DNA of 20,939 nt, taken from positions 1 to 20,939 of IMG/VR virus record IMGVR_UViG_3300008105_000029. One strand, written 5' to 3'. Every line of letters starts with the position of its first letter. Within the stretch, counting starts at the first letter, position 1. The notes below the pieces were generated by a model. The model had not been told where the DNA came from and did not search any database. It saw only the letters and a program-made list of their open reading frames with translations. A program made the translations under genes and the position numbers. The stretch is from a virus. Shown one piece after another: positions 8,648-15,417 of this stretch.

Positions 8648-9379
8648 ATGGGAAAATGGAATAATTTTAAGCCACTTGATACCGAATATATATTGAGTAA
8701 TTATGGCAAAATAACAGTACAACAAATTGCAAATAATTTAAATGCAACAACAGATAGGGTTCGTAGGGCTTTAAAAATGGAGGGCATACCAATGATGGGT
8801 AAATCTGAAATGTATAAAAACATAAATCAATTAAAGTTTTATTATGAAGACCTACTGTGCAATGATTATAAAAACGGTTTCACTCAAAAACAATTATCTG
8901 TAAAATATAAAATAGGTAATTCAAAAGTAATAATGATTTTAGATAGGAATCAAATTAACAGATTAAAAGGTAAAGGAGGCGCAACTGCAAAATCATGGAA
9001 AACAGGGAAACGCAAGCCTAGTAATTGTAATAAAGGAGGAACAAAAAATATACACAATGCTTTATATGGAAGGTGGAAAGCAGGAGCAAAATCTAGAAAT
9101 TATCCTTTTTCTATAAGTATTGAAAGATTACAAGAAATATTAGAAGTGCAAAATTTTAAATGTTCATATACTAATATGGATATGCTTTGCCCCAAAACAT
9201 ATAATGAAAAAAGAGAAATGACATCAAGTCCTTATTTAATATCCTTAGATAGAATAGATAATGAATTGGGATATATAGAAGGGAATGTTCATTTTGTTTG
9301 TGTATGGGTAAATAAGGCAAAGGGGTCATATTCACACGAAACATTTAAAAATATTTTAAATAAACTTAGACAAGTATGA
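8648..9379 (+). CDS. HNH-type homing endonuclease
   Basis: 243 residues from the ATG at 8648; an in-frame ATG at 8621 would add nine hydrophobic residues and overlap a promoter box. The N-terminus has two helix-turn-helix-like segments (residues 21-47, ITVQQIANNL..., and 78-104, FTQKQLSVKY...) for DNA binding. The C-terminal nuclease region has FKCSYTNMDMLC (C172, C181), then SLDRIDNELGYIEGNVHFVC (199-218) and VNKAK, the pattern of HNH-like phage endonucleases. It would cut DNA to spread itself. It sits after the receptor-binding gene as an insertion between the structural and lysis modules. Confidence 0.8.
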   Translation: MGKWNNFKPLDTEYILSNYGKITVQQIANNLNATTDRVRRALKMEGIPMMGKSEMYKNINQLKFYYEDLLCNDYKNGFTQKQLSVKYKIGNSKVIMILDRNQINRLKGKGGATAKSWKTGKRKPSNCNKGGTKNIHNALYGRWKAGAKSRNYPFSISIERLQEILEVQNFKCSYTNMDMLCPKTYNEKREMTSSPYLISLDRIDNELGYIEGNVHFVCVWVNKAKGSYSHETFKNILNKLRQV

Positions 9380-9612
9380 TAGTAATAAAATTAACGGAAG
9401 AGCAAAAAGACATATTACAGGGCAAACAATACGCTCCAGATTCTTTTTTTAATCCAATACAGGACAAAAATGATAACTGGGTTATTTCACTAGAAGAATA
9501 TAACGGGTGTTTAGAATGTGAAAGTTGTATAAAAGAACACCCTTGGATAGTCGATTGCGAGCATATAGAATACGAACCTAAAGAGGTTGGTGTAATTATG
9601 TTTAAAAAATAA
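9376..9612 (+). CDS. Small conserved phage protein
   Basis: 78 residues, overlapping the HNH gene by four bases. The text IKLTEEQKDILQGKQYAPDSFFNPIQDKNDNWVISLEE is a recurrent small-protein type in Bacteroidota phages. The second half has C46, C49, C52 and C61, possibly a small metal site. Function unknown. Translational coupling to the HNH gene may mean it moved with it or that the HNH gene inserted just upstream. Confidence 0.7.
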   Translation: MIVIKLTEEQKDILQGKQYAPDSFFNPIQDKNDNWVISLEEYNGCLECESCIKEHPWIVDCEHIEYEPKEVGVIMFKK

Positions 9613-9616
9613 AAGA

Positions 9617-9636
9617 ACCTCCGAGCGAAAGGCGGA
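9617..9636 (+). other. Short hairpin in the 9613-9716 gap
   Basis: CTCCG and CGGAG enclose a nine-base loop containing GAAA. It lacks a following T-tract, so it is not a classic intrinsic terminator; it may mark the 3' end of the upstream transcript. The remaining gap up to 9716 holds no gene that I can support. Confidence 0.35.
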
Positions 9637-9716
9637 GCATAGGTATAAATAAATAGGATATGATTAAAATAGTTGTACTAAACGACATTAATTAATCACG
9701 CCTAAAAACAAATAAA

Positions 9717-10040
9717 ATGGAAGGACACGAAATCTGGTTAGTAAAGTTAATAGCACCTTTAAAATGGGCTTATAACGTAATTATAGGAATAGCATCGTCT
9801 ATACTTATAATGATTGCAGACCCAAAAGAAATAGAGAGAAAAGAGTTAGTTTATAAGATAGTTTGCGCTATATTTGTAGGCTTTCCATCTACAATGGTTA
9901 TAGACAATTATTATAATTTTAACCGTTGGGTAGTTATTTTGATTGCGTTAATGTTCGGGTTATTTAGTTCTAAGATAGTTGACGAAGCTAAGAAGAAAGC
10001 TGGCAAAAAAATAAGGGATTTTATAGATAAGAAAGTATGA
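9717..10040 (+). CDS. Holin-like membrane protein
   Basis: 107 residues with three predicted membrane segments (about 18-34, 46-62 and 70-86) and a strongly basic C-terminus (KKKAGKKIRDFIDKKV). This is the profile of a class I holin, which opens the inner membrane to release endolysin. It heads a set of membrane genes leading to the endolysin. The next gene overlaps by four bases. Role inferred from topology and context. Confidence 0.75.
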   Translation: MEGHEIWLVKLIAPLKWAYNVIIGIASSILIMIADPKEIERKELVYKIVCAIFVGFPSTMVIDNYYNFNRWVVILIALMFGLFSSKIVDEAKKKAGKKIRDFIDKKV

Positions 10041-10351
10041 GATTTATGTTTTTTATTAGTGGTTTAATTGATATTGGTATATTTTTCTATACGTTATATT
10101 TTTTATCGAAGGTTAGATTTTACCACTGTATAAAGCAAAAAATGAAAGATAATATTCATTTTTTTTCTTGGGCTATAATAGTAGGTGGTATTAGTTCATT
10201 GCACGCTTCCTATTATGCTTTTAGGGCAGTTTTTAGAGGGTTTGATAGTGCTACTAAATCATTCGCTATAATTCAAATATTCGCTTGGCTATATGCCTCA
10301 ATATTATTTATTTTTCACATTAAAAAAACACACAATGAAAAAATGGTATAA
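10037..10351 (+). CDS. Three-helix membrane protein in lysis module
   Basis: 104 residues with three membrane segments (about 4-24, 43-63 and 78-98) separated by basic loops. No family is recognised. Its four-base overlap with the holin candidate and its location suggest a holin partner or antiholin. Confidence 0.7.
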   Translation: MRFMFFISGLIDIGIFFYTLYFLSKVRFYHCIKQKMKDNIHFFSWAIIVGGISSLHASYYAFRAVFRGFDSATKSFAIIQIFAWLYASILFIFHIKKTHNEKMV

Positions 10352-10772
10352 ATCAAAAATTAATATACTAGGTTTATTATTAGTATTAGTGGGTATTTTG
10401 GAAGCAGCAGACGCTAATTTATTGGGTTATTTAGGAATAGCTAACCCAGAAAAATGGATGTCTATTTTAGGCGTTGTATTAGTTGCATTAAGGCAAATGA
10501 CAAGTTCGGGAACTACACCTATATTAAAGGTCGGAGGTCGTAAAAAAAGAAAAAAGAAACCTACAGGATTGCCTCAGGATGGAGCATATACGTTTGAAGG
10601 GAACGACTTTACTACTAATAGTGTAGCCACATATACAAGTGACGTTGTTAGTCAATATCCTATAGAAGTAGCATCTATATTTAATTCAGAGAATAGTCAA
10701 ACGGTATTTTTTAGCGAAGAAATTCAATATAAAGATTTTGAAAGTCTTTTTTTCGAGGTTGAAGTGGGTTAA
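10335..10772 (+). CDS. Membrane protein, possible second holin
   Basis: 145 residues from the ATG at 10335, which overlaps the previous gene by 17 bases; an upstream in-frame ATG at 10293 would need a longer overlap and is less likely. Two hydrophobic stretches (about 9-25 and 40-54, the latter WMSILGVVLVALRQMT) are followed by a basic run GGRKKRKKKP at 67-76 and a long acidic, soluble tail. The N-terminal type is common in Bacteroidota phage lysis regions. Holin or membrane anchor is plausible. Confidence 0.7.
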   Translation: MKKWYKSKINILGLLLVLVGILEAADANLLGYLGIANPEKWMSILGVVLVALRQMTSSGTTPILKVGGRKKRKKKPTGLPQDGAYTFEGNDFTTNSVATYTSDVVSQYPIEVASIFNSENSQTVFFSEEIQYKDFESLFFEVEVG

Positions 10773-11091
10773 CTTACTAGGGTTCTTAATTTGCCTTGGT
10801 TCTTTTGTCTTTTGGGTTGAAATAAACCAGTATTTTACTAGTATTTCAGGCATATATGAGCCCGATAATGGACAGTATATTATAATGTATATTGGATTAT
10901 TGCTAGGTTTCTATAGGGTAAGTGAGCCTGTTATAAAATTATTTTGTGGTTTATTTTCGTTTAATTTATTAGATGAAATTACATCAGACAATGGATTAGT
11001 AAATATTAACGACTATTTTGATATTTTGCTTATATTTGTACTAGCAATTTATAACTATAAAAATGTAAAGAATGGCGGTATATGTAAATAA
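10738..11091 (+). CDS. Small membrane protein, TTG start
   Basis: 117 residues reading from a TTG at 10738 and overlapping the previous gene by 35 bases. Hydrophobic segments lie at about 10-28, 46-60 and 95-108. There is no good ATG upstream or in the first membrane segment, so the TTG is kept. Function unknown; part of the same run of overlapping membrane genes. Confidence 0.6.
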   Translation: MKVFFSRLKWVNLLGFLICLGSFVFWVEINQYFTSISGIYEPDNGQYIIMYIGLLLGFYRVSEPVIKLFCGLFSFNLLDEITSDNGLVNINDYFDILLIFVLAIYNYKNVKNGGICK

Positions 11092-11260
11092 AAGCACTCC
11101 GATTAAGGAAATAAATAAAAAGATTGCTTTAATAGAGAAAACGTCTTTACCTAGTGTATTTTTAAAAGACGTAATTGAGTCTAAAAAACAGGATAAGGAT
11201 TCAAAGGTAGCTGCAATTAATAGGCTAATTCGAAACAAACAATACAAACAAAAGCCATGA
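11072..11260 (+). CDS. Small basic protein before endolysin
   Basis: 62 residues, Lys-rich (about one in four), predicted helical, overlapping both neighbours (20 bases upstream, ATGA downstream). No signal or membrane segment. Coupling to the endolysin suggests a lysis accessory or simply a translational bridge. Unknown family. Confidence 0.6.
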   Translation: MAVYVNKSTPIKEINKKIALIEKTSLPSVFLKDVIESKKQDKDSKVAAINRLIRNKQYKQKP

Positions 11261-11847
11261 ATATATCTAAACTCCCAGACTTCATAAAAAATGACATTGA
11301 TTTACTAGCTAAATTCGGTATTGATACGCATTTAGAATTAGCGCATTTCCTTAGCCAATTTCACCACGAGAGTGCAGGGTTTACGGCAAAAGTAGAAAAT
11401 CTCAATTATTCAGATACAGGATTGCTTAAAACTTTTCCTAAGTATTTCAATGTGAACACCGCAAAACAACACGCAAGGAAACCGCAAGCGATAGCCAATA
11501 GAGTTTACGCTGGGAGAATGGGGAACGATTTACTAGGCGATGGTTGGAAGTATAGAGGTCGTGGATATATCCAATTGACAGGAAAGAACAACTATTCGGC
11601 TTTAAACTCATATCTTAAAACTATTGGACTTGCAGACAATGTTTTGGAGTCTCCAGACCTAGTAGAAACTAAATACCCATTATTATCTGCTGCTTATTGG
11701 TGGATGATTAACGGATTGAATCAAATTGCAGACAATGGGAGTGGAGATGACGTTGTAAAAGCGGTCACAAAGCGAGTAAACGGAGGGTTAAATGGATATG
11801 CTCACAGATTAGAAATGTTTAAATACTACTTTAATTTACTGAAATGA
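11257..11847 (+). CDS. GH19 endolysin (chitinase-like muramidase)
   Basis: 196 residues forming a single glycoside hydrolase family 19 domain. The catalytic motif is AHFLSQFHHESAGF, with E38 as the general acid, followed by KVENLNY (E47). The substrate-cleft segment GDGWKYRGRGYIQLTGKNNY spans 94-113. Phage GH19 enzymes cut peptidoglycan glycan strands. No signal peptide or cell-wall binding domain is present, so export depends on the holin. Full length for a minimal phage GH19 enzyme. Overlaps both neighbours. Confidence 0.93.
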   Translation: MNISKLPDFIKNDIDLLAKFGIDTHLELAHFLSQFHHESAGFTAKVENLNYSDTGLLKTFPKYFNVNTAKQHARKPQAIANRVYAGRMGNDLLGDGWKYRGRGYIQLTGKNNYSALNSYLKTIGLADNVLESPDLVETKYPLLSAAYWWMINGLNQIADNGSGDDVVKAVTKRVNGGLNGYAHRLEMFKYYFNLLK

Positions 11848-12215
11848 TACTACTATTCGCATTGATAGCCGTTGTAATGGCTTGGATTGACTCCGAACAC
11901 TTGAAAAAGAATGAATATATTTTAAATCATTTGAGTAGGTCGGTATTAAGGGCATTAATCTGCCTTACTATTGGATTTTATTCAGTTAATGATGCTGTTC
12001 TATTCGCTTTGGTTTTTTGGCTATTATTTGACCAATTTCTGAACTTCTTTAGAGGGCTGTCGATATTTTATTTAGGAACTGTCTCTAAGATAGATATATT
12101 CTTTAATAAAAACATAGCCTTGTACATTCTTTTGAAGGCTTTAATATTATTTGTTGTTATATTTGTCACAATTAAAAATATAGATATATGTCAGAAAATA
12201 CTCAGCGTTTTTTAA
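11844..12215 (+). CDS. Membrane protein after endolysin
   Basis: 123 residues with four hydrophobic segments (about 1-15, 34-48, 49-66 and 91-111). It overlaps the endolysin gene by four bases and is followed by three overlapping tiny membrane ORFs. No family is recognised; a lysis-control function is possible. Confidence 0.65.
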   Translation: MILLFALIAVVMAWIDSEHLKKNEYILNHLSRSVLRALICLTIGFYSVNDAVLFALVFWLLFDQFLNFFRGLSIFYLGTVSKIDIFFNKNIALYILLKALILFVVIFVTIKNIDICQKILSVF

Positions 12216-12289
12216 AAGTAGTTGGCGGAATGACCGCAGCATTCTTAATCCTTACTTTATTAGTCAAGGTTTTAGGCTGCAATGATTAA
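12188..12289 (+). CDS. 33-residue single-pass membrane mini-protein
   Basis: Starts inside the previous gene in another frame and reads MSENTQRFLKVVGG, then one hydrophobic helix of about 15 residues, then KVLGCND. Size, single helix and position resemble accessory lysis peptides. It overlaps the following mini-ORF by eight bases. Confidence 0.5.
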   Translation: MSENTQRFLKVVGGMTAAFLILTLLVKVLGCND

Positions 12290-12410
12290 GACACTATTAG
12301 TTGCATCGGTTTATTTAAGCCTATTTGTAACCACTATCGAACCTATTAGCGGTCTTTTAGGGCTTATTTTTACTCTTTATTTAGGGTTTAAGAATGATTC
12401 GCAACCTTAA
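12282..12410 (+). CDS. 42-residue membrane mini-protein
   Basis: Begins MIKTLLVASVYLSLF and has a second hydrophobic stretch GLLGLIFTLYLGF. It probably spans the membrane twice with a short hairpin. It overlaps the mini-ORFs on both sides. Function unknown; lysis accessory suspected. Confidence 0.45.
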   Translation: MIKTLLVASVYLSLFVTTIEPISGLLGLIFTLYLGFKNDSQP

Positions 12411-12483
12411 ATTCTTAGCGATAGCCTCATTTATAGCGGCTTTTTTCTGCTCCTGCTATTTAATTTATCTTGGTTTTCAATAA
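12394..12483 (+). CDS. 29-residue peptide with lipoprotein-like signal
   Basis: MIRNLKFLAIASFIAAFFCSC followed by YLIYLGFQ. A basic N-terminus, a hydrophobic core and an FCSC end resemble a Bacteroidota lipoprotein signal, leaving only about nine residues after it. It could be a vestigial outer-membrane spanin or chance. It is the last ORF before the non-coding block. Confidence 0.4.
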   Translation: MIRNLKFLAIASFIAAFFCSCYLIYLGFQ

Positions 12484-12489
12484 AAAAAC

Positions 12490-12519
12490 TTGACATTTAG
12501 TAAATAGTTTGTATATTTG
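12490..12519 (+). promoter_or_regulatory. Promoter of small RNA 1
   Basis: TTG at 12490-12492 and TATATTTG at 12512-12519 with 19 bases between fit a Bacteroidota promoter. No protein gene follows for 470 bases; the transcript enters structured non-coding sequence. Confidence 0.65.
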
Positions 12520-12525
12520 CAACGT

Positions 12526-12630
12526 AAACGACTTTGGGAGAGGTCAGTTTGTAAAGATATAAAAGCCTGTATTCAGGTGAAATTGCCTTAGACTAGACCT
12601 CTCCAATATTAGTTTAAGGCTTTTTTATTT
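12526..12630 (+). ncRNA. Small RNA 1 with own promoter, terminator and pseudoknot potential
   Basis: About 100 bases between a good promoter and an intrinsic terminator, with no ORF. Bases 12534-12545 (GGAGAGGTC core at 12537) pair perfectly with 12596-12604 for nine base pairs, extended by two more past a bulged G. That partner lies in the loop of the terminator hairpin, giving an H-type pseudoknot or two mutually exclusive folds. A small hairpin CCTG-TATT-CAGG (12566-12577) lies between. Either a discrete phage small RNA or an attenuator. Not recognised as a known family. Confidence 0.6.
12585..12630 (+). terminator. Intrinsic terminator of small RNA 1
   Basis: GCCTTAGACTA (12585-12595) pairs with TAGTTTAAGGC (12610-12620) at all 11 positions (one G-U), followed by TTTTTTATTTT. 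This is the cleanest intrinsic terminator in the window. Its 14-base loop contains the pseudoknot partner of 12537-12545. Confidence 0.8.
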
Positions 12631-12631
12631 T

Positions 12632-12952
12632 ATATCAGTATGGTTGTATAGTCGAACCAATCAAAATTAGACTTAAATAGCTGAGTAAATTAAAATAAAT
12701 AGTAATCTCAAACGCAGAAAAAAATAGTTAGCTCTGTATTCCTAGACAACTAACGACTTGGAACCGAAAGGACAAATTCTGTGAACGAAAATTGTACTAA
12801 TAGACCTAAAGTACAAACCTATATGGTAAGGAGGCGGGAGTGTTGTTATTGCTAGAAGTTTTGCCAACTTTATAAACCTAATTGAATCAATCCTATTGCT
12901 AGGTAAGTTCCAAGGAGGTAATAGGATAGGTATGCAAAGAATAAAAAAATAA
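12632..12952 (+). ncRNA. Second structured non-coding block
   Basis: No ORF of useful length on either strand. Visible pairings: TGGTT/AACCA (12641-12659), GTTAG/CTAAC (12727-12754), TTGTACT/AGTACAA with an 11-base loop (12792-12816), AAGTT/AACTT (12856-12870), ATCCTATT/AATAGGAT (12890-12897 with 12920-12927), and a long-range CTTGGAAC/GTTCCAAG (12757-12764 with 12907-12914). The last helix uses the loop of the preceding one, again a pseudoknot. Two AAGGAGG sequences (12828 and 12913) are unusual for a phylum that seldom uses Shine-Dalgarno pairing. It may be a large structured RNA or an elaborate leader. Family unknown. Confidence 0.45.
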
Positions 12953-12969
12953 TTAAAAAAGAATAATAG

Positions 12970-12977
12970 TATATTTG
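12970..12977 (+). promoter_or_regulatory. -7 box before the spanin-like gene
   Basis: TATATTTG lies 15 bases before the ATG at 12993. It also contains a TTG in frame with the gene, which is why a longer reading frame appears to start inside the promoter. A clear -33 box is not visible. Confidence 0.5.
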
Positions 12978-12992
12978 CCTAAATTAAAAAAT

Positions 12993-13487
12993 ATGAAATG
13001 GTACGTTGGTCTTATAATATTAGTTTTCCTTTTAATAGCATTCCTGTTATGGCAAAATTGGACAAAAAACCAATTGATTCAAGACCTACAGATAACAAAC
13101 CAAAGGAAAGTAGTTGATACTTTGGAAGTAGAAGTTGAAAAAAAAGTGACTGAGTGGAAAACTAAAAAGGTCATAGCCGAAAAGATAGTAGATAAATGGC
13201 ACAATGTCCACGACACAATAATTCAACGAGATACGCTGCTAGTAGAATGTCAAAAGGATATATTTTCGCTTGATACAGCGCTTTATTCCTGTGAACTTGC
13301 ACTAACTTCCTGTTTAAATTTAAAGACCGCACAAAGCAATCTAGTAAAGAATTTAGAGAATAGAAAAACTCCTTTGATAGTCCCATACGTTGGGGTCGGC
13401 TTATCAATGGATAGGAGTTATTTAGTAAGTCCAAGCGTTCAATGTGGTGTCGGTCTCAACCTAAATAAGATATTAGGCAAAAAATAA
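12993..13487 (+). CDS. Rz-like spanin candidate
   Basis: 164 residues starting MKWYVGLIILVFLLIAFLLW, one N-terminal membrane anchor, then a long charged helical/coiled-coil region (residues 22-115) with periplasmic-type cysteines. The C-terminus is a beta-type glycine-rich segment (VGVGLSMDRSYLVSPSVQCGVGLNL) like a membrane- or barrel-interacting hairpin. An anchored coiled coil near an endolysin suggests an inner-membrane spanin bridging to the outer membrane during lysis. The ATG is chosen over the in-frame TTG at 12975, which is part of the promoter box. Confidence 0.7.
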   Translation: MKWYVGLIILVFLLIAFLLWQNWTKNQLIQDLQITNQRKVVDTLEVEVEKKVTEWKTKKVIAEKIVDKWHNVHDTIIQRDTLLVECQKDIFSLDTALYSCELALTSCLNLKTAQSNLVKNLENRKTPLIVPYVGVGLSMDRSYLVSPSVQCGVGLNLNKILGKK

Positions 13488-13512
13488 AATAATTCATTTG
13501 AAAATAAAGTGT

Positions 13513-13533
13513 TATCTTTGCCAATGTAATTAA
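13513..13533 (+). promoter_or_regulatory. Recurrent promoter-leader module, copy 1
   Basis: TATCTTTG (13513-13520), five bases, then GTAATTAA (13526-13533), then an A/T-rich stretch to the ATG at 13545. The same arrangement precedes four other accessory genes, and the predicted transcript start falls in or just before GTAATTAA. Confidence 0.6.
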
Positions 13534-13544
13534 ACAATTTAAAA

Positions 13545-13967
13545 ATGATAAAAGCAAATGAACTTCGTATTAATAATATTTTAAATTATACGACAGCGGA
13601 AAATGATATACTGCCAACTACTTTAGACTGGCAAGATATAAAATGGATTTCGGAAGACCCAAAAGGATTTAATTTAGTTCACGAACCTATCCCATTAACA
13701 GAAGAATGGCTTTTGAAGTTTGGGTTTATCAAGTATGAATGGAATGATTCTTTTTTTATTAAAACAAAATTTGGGGACTTAATGATTCAGTTTTTCAAAG
13801 ATGAAATTCATTTATTTTTTACAAATGTTGGTGCCGATAGTCAAGGCATGAAAATGTATGGAAGGAAATATTTAGGAAACTTGAATTCAACGCAAAATGT
13901 TAAGCACGTCCACCAACTCCAAAACCTATACTTTGCATTAACTGCTCAAGAAATTGAATTAAAATAA
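13545..13967 (+). CDS. Conserved Bacteroidota phage protein
   Basis: 140 residues. The beginning (IKANELRINNIL) with EPIPLTEEWLLKFGF in the middle and VKHVHQLQNLYFALTAQEIEL at the end is a recurrent hypothetical protein of Bacteroidota phages and prophages. Function unknown. It has its own promoter-leader module. Confidence 0.8.
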   Translation: MIKANELRINNILNYTTAENDILPTTLDWQDIKWISEDPKGFNLVHEPIPLTEEWLLKFGFIKYEWNDSFFIKTKFGDLMIQFFKDEIHLFFTNVGADSQGMKMYGRKYLGNLNSTQNVKHVHQLQNLYFALTAQEIELK

Positions 13968-13973
13968 TTAAAA

Positions 13974-14189
13974 ATGATAAAACAAATATTTTACTGTGCT
14001 TTAACCATAATCTTAACAATTTTGCTTTCTATTTTGCTAGTGAAATCAATAGATTTATTTATGATTAATATTATTAAAGTTTCATTTAGTATTAGGATTA
14101 TGGAGGCTCTATATTCAGGATTTATAATGATAGGATTTGCATTAAGTATTTTAATTTTGGGGCAAAAAAATAGATTCTTTGAAGATTAA
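13974..14189 (+). CDS. Two-helix membrane protein
   Basis: 71 residues with two hydrophobic helices (about 4-28 and 43-63) and a polar tail GQKNRFFED. It is co-directional between the preceding gene (six-base gap) and a glycosyltransferase (three-base gap). It could be a membrane partner of the glycosyltransferase. Unknown family. Confidence 0.65.
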   Translation: MIKQIFYCALTIILTILLSILLVKSIDLFMINIIKVSFSIRIMEALYSGFIMIGFALSILILGQKNRFFED

Positions 14190-14192
14190 AAT

Positions 14193-15131
14193 ATGAAAAT
14201 AGCCTTAATAGAAAATAGTTCAATAGGAGTCAATATTCACAGGCTTTTAACGCCATATAAACATTTAGCAAAAGACCACGAGGTTATAATGACAAACGGA
14301 GTTGTAACGACAGATTATGACGTTGTAGTGTTTAACCGTTTACCTAATCAATGTTTAACCGACATTGAAAAACTGAAAGCCAAAGGAGTTAAAATAGTAG
14401 TTGACTTGGATGATTGGATAGAGCTTCCTAAATATCACTGGTTACATTCTAAAAACAAGATTAAGCAGATAGCACCAATATTAGATTCTTTAAACCTTGC
14501 GGACGTTATTACAACCTCAACTTATACGCTGCAAAAAGAACTAAAAAAGCTAGGGTATAACAGTGAAGTTTTGCCTAATTTTATAGAACACAACGTAAAG
14601 AACGAACCAAAAGAACACGCCATAGGCTGGGTCGGCGGTGCTGGACACGTCAATAATCTATTCACAATGGCAAAACCTATGCAAGCTGACTATAAATGTA
14701 AACGGATTTTAGGAGGTTATACAAAAGGCGAGATTCAAAGTGAGTGGTACGCTAAAATAATGTCGGCAAATAGTAAGTTTGATTTACAAGTTAGAAAACC
14801 TACAGGAAGTAATTATATGGAGCTATACAAAGATATAACCATTGGACTTCTACCTAGTTTTAATGATACTTTCACGCTATGCAAAAGCGATTTGAGAGCC
14901 TTAGAGTATGCTAGTATGGGTATTGTAGGCGTTACCAACGGAGGTTGCTATGAAAAAACCAAAGCAATAAAAGTAACTGATAAAACTTTTGAAAAAGCCG
15001 TAAAAAGGTTAATTAACTTTGGCGATTACTATTCAGATATGCAGGAAGCACAGATAGAATGGCTTATCGAACGAAACGATATTAAAAAAATAACTCAAAA
15101 GAGATTGCAAATAATAGATAGTTTAAAATAA
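14193..15131 (+). CDS. GT-B glycosyltransferase (family 4-like)
   Basis: 312 residues. Two Rossmann-like halves are visible. The N-terminal half has VVDLDDWIELPKYH (69-82) and ADVITTSTYTLQKELKKLG (103-121). The C-terminal half opens with LPNFIE (127-132) and AIGWVGGAGHVNN (143-155), and carries SDLRALEYASMGIVGVTNG, the nucleotide-sugar binding E-x7-type region of GT4 enzymes. It transfers a sugar from a nucleotide donor. In a phage it may modify host surface glycans, DNA or the virion. Two further glycosyltransferase-like genes lie nearby. Confidence 0.85.
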   Translation: MKIALIENSSIGVNIHRLLTPYKHLAKDHEVIMTNGVVTTDYDVVVFNRLPNQCLTDIEKLKAKGVKIVVDLDDWIELPKYHWLHSKNKIKQIAPILDSLNLADVITTSTYTLQKELKKLGYNSEVLPNFIEHNVKNEPKEHAIGWVGGAGHVNNLFTMAKPMQADYKCKRILGGYTKGEIQSEWYAKIMSANSKFDLQVRKPTGSNYMELYKDITIGLLPSFNDTFTLCKSDLRALEYASMGIVGVTNGGCYEKTKAIKVTDKTFEKAVKRLINFGDYYSDMQEAQIEWLIERNDIKKITQKRLQIIDSLK

Positions 15132-15137
15132 AATTAG

Positions 15138-15157
15138 TATTTTTGTAGTGTAATTAA
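15138..15157 (+). promoter_or_regulatory. Recurrent promoter-leader module, copy 2
   Basis: TATTTTTG (15138-15145), four bases, GTAATTAA (15150-15157), then AATTTAAAACAA to the ATG at 15169. Confidence 0.6.
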
Positions 15158-15168
15158 ATTTAAAACAA

Positions 15169-15417
15169 ATGAAAAAAGTAGAAATAGAACAAGTTGATAT
15201 TAGTTATCAAGTATCTGGAACTGATATTAAATTTTCAATAGTTCATAAAATGCCAAAACAATTTGGACTATCATTTGAAAATGCTTTTAATAGTTGGTTT
15301 TATAGAACAAAAAAACACACCGCACAAAGTTTATGTGAATATGTTATAAGTAAAAATAGCGATACTTTTATAATGCCATTGGATATATATAATAAATTAG
15401 TTGAAGAAAATGATTAA
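15169..15417 (+). CDS. Small hypothetical protein
   Basis: 82 residues, mixed alpha/beta, no membrane segment or recognised motif. It is led by a promoter-leader module and overlaps the next gene by eight bases, so it heads a two-gene transcript with a glycosyltransferase-like gene. Unknown function. Confidence 0.7.
   Translation: MKKVEIEQVDISYQVSGTDIKFSIVHKMPKQFGLSFENAFNSWFYRTKKHTAQSLCEYVISKNSDTFIMPLDIYNKLVEEND

Noticed and set aside
9617-9636. Hairpin after the small Cys protein as an intrinsic terminator
   Set aside because: No T-tract follows; listed only as a hairpin.
12641-12660. tRNA T-arm-like sequence on the minus strand (GGTTCGAC)
   Set aside because: The stem and seven-base loop geometry are wrong and no other tRNA arms or acceptor stem are nearby.
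12975-12992. TTG start for the spanin-like gene
   Set aside because: The TTG is part of the TATATTTG promoter box; the ATG at 12993 directly precedes the membrane anchor.
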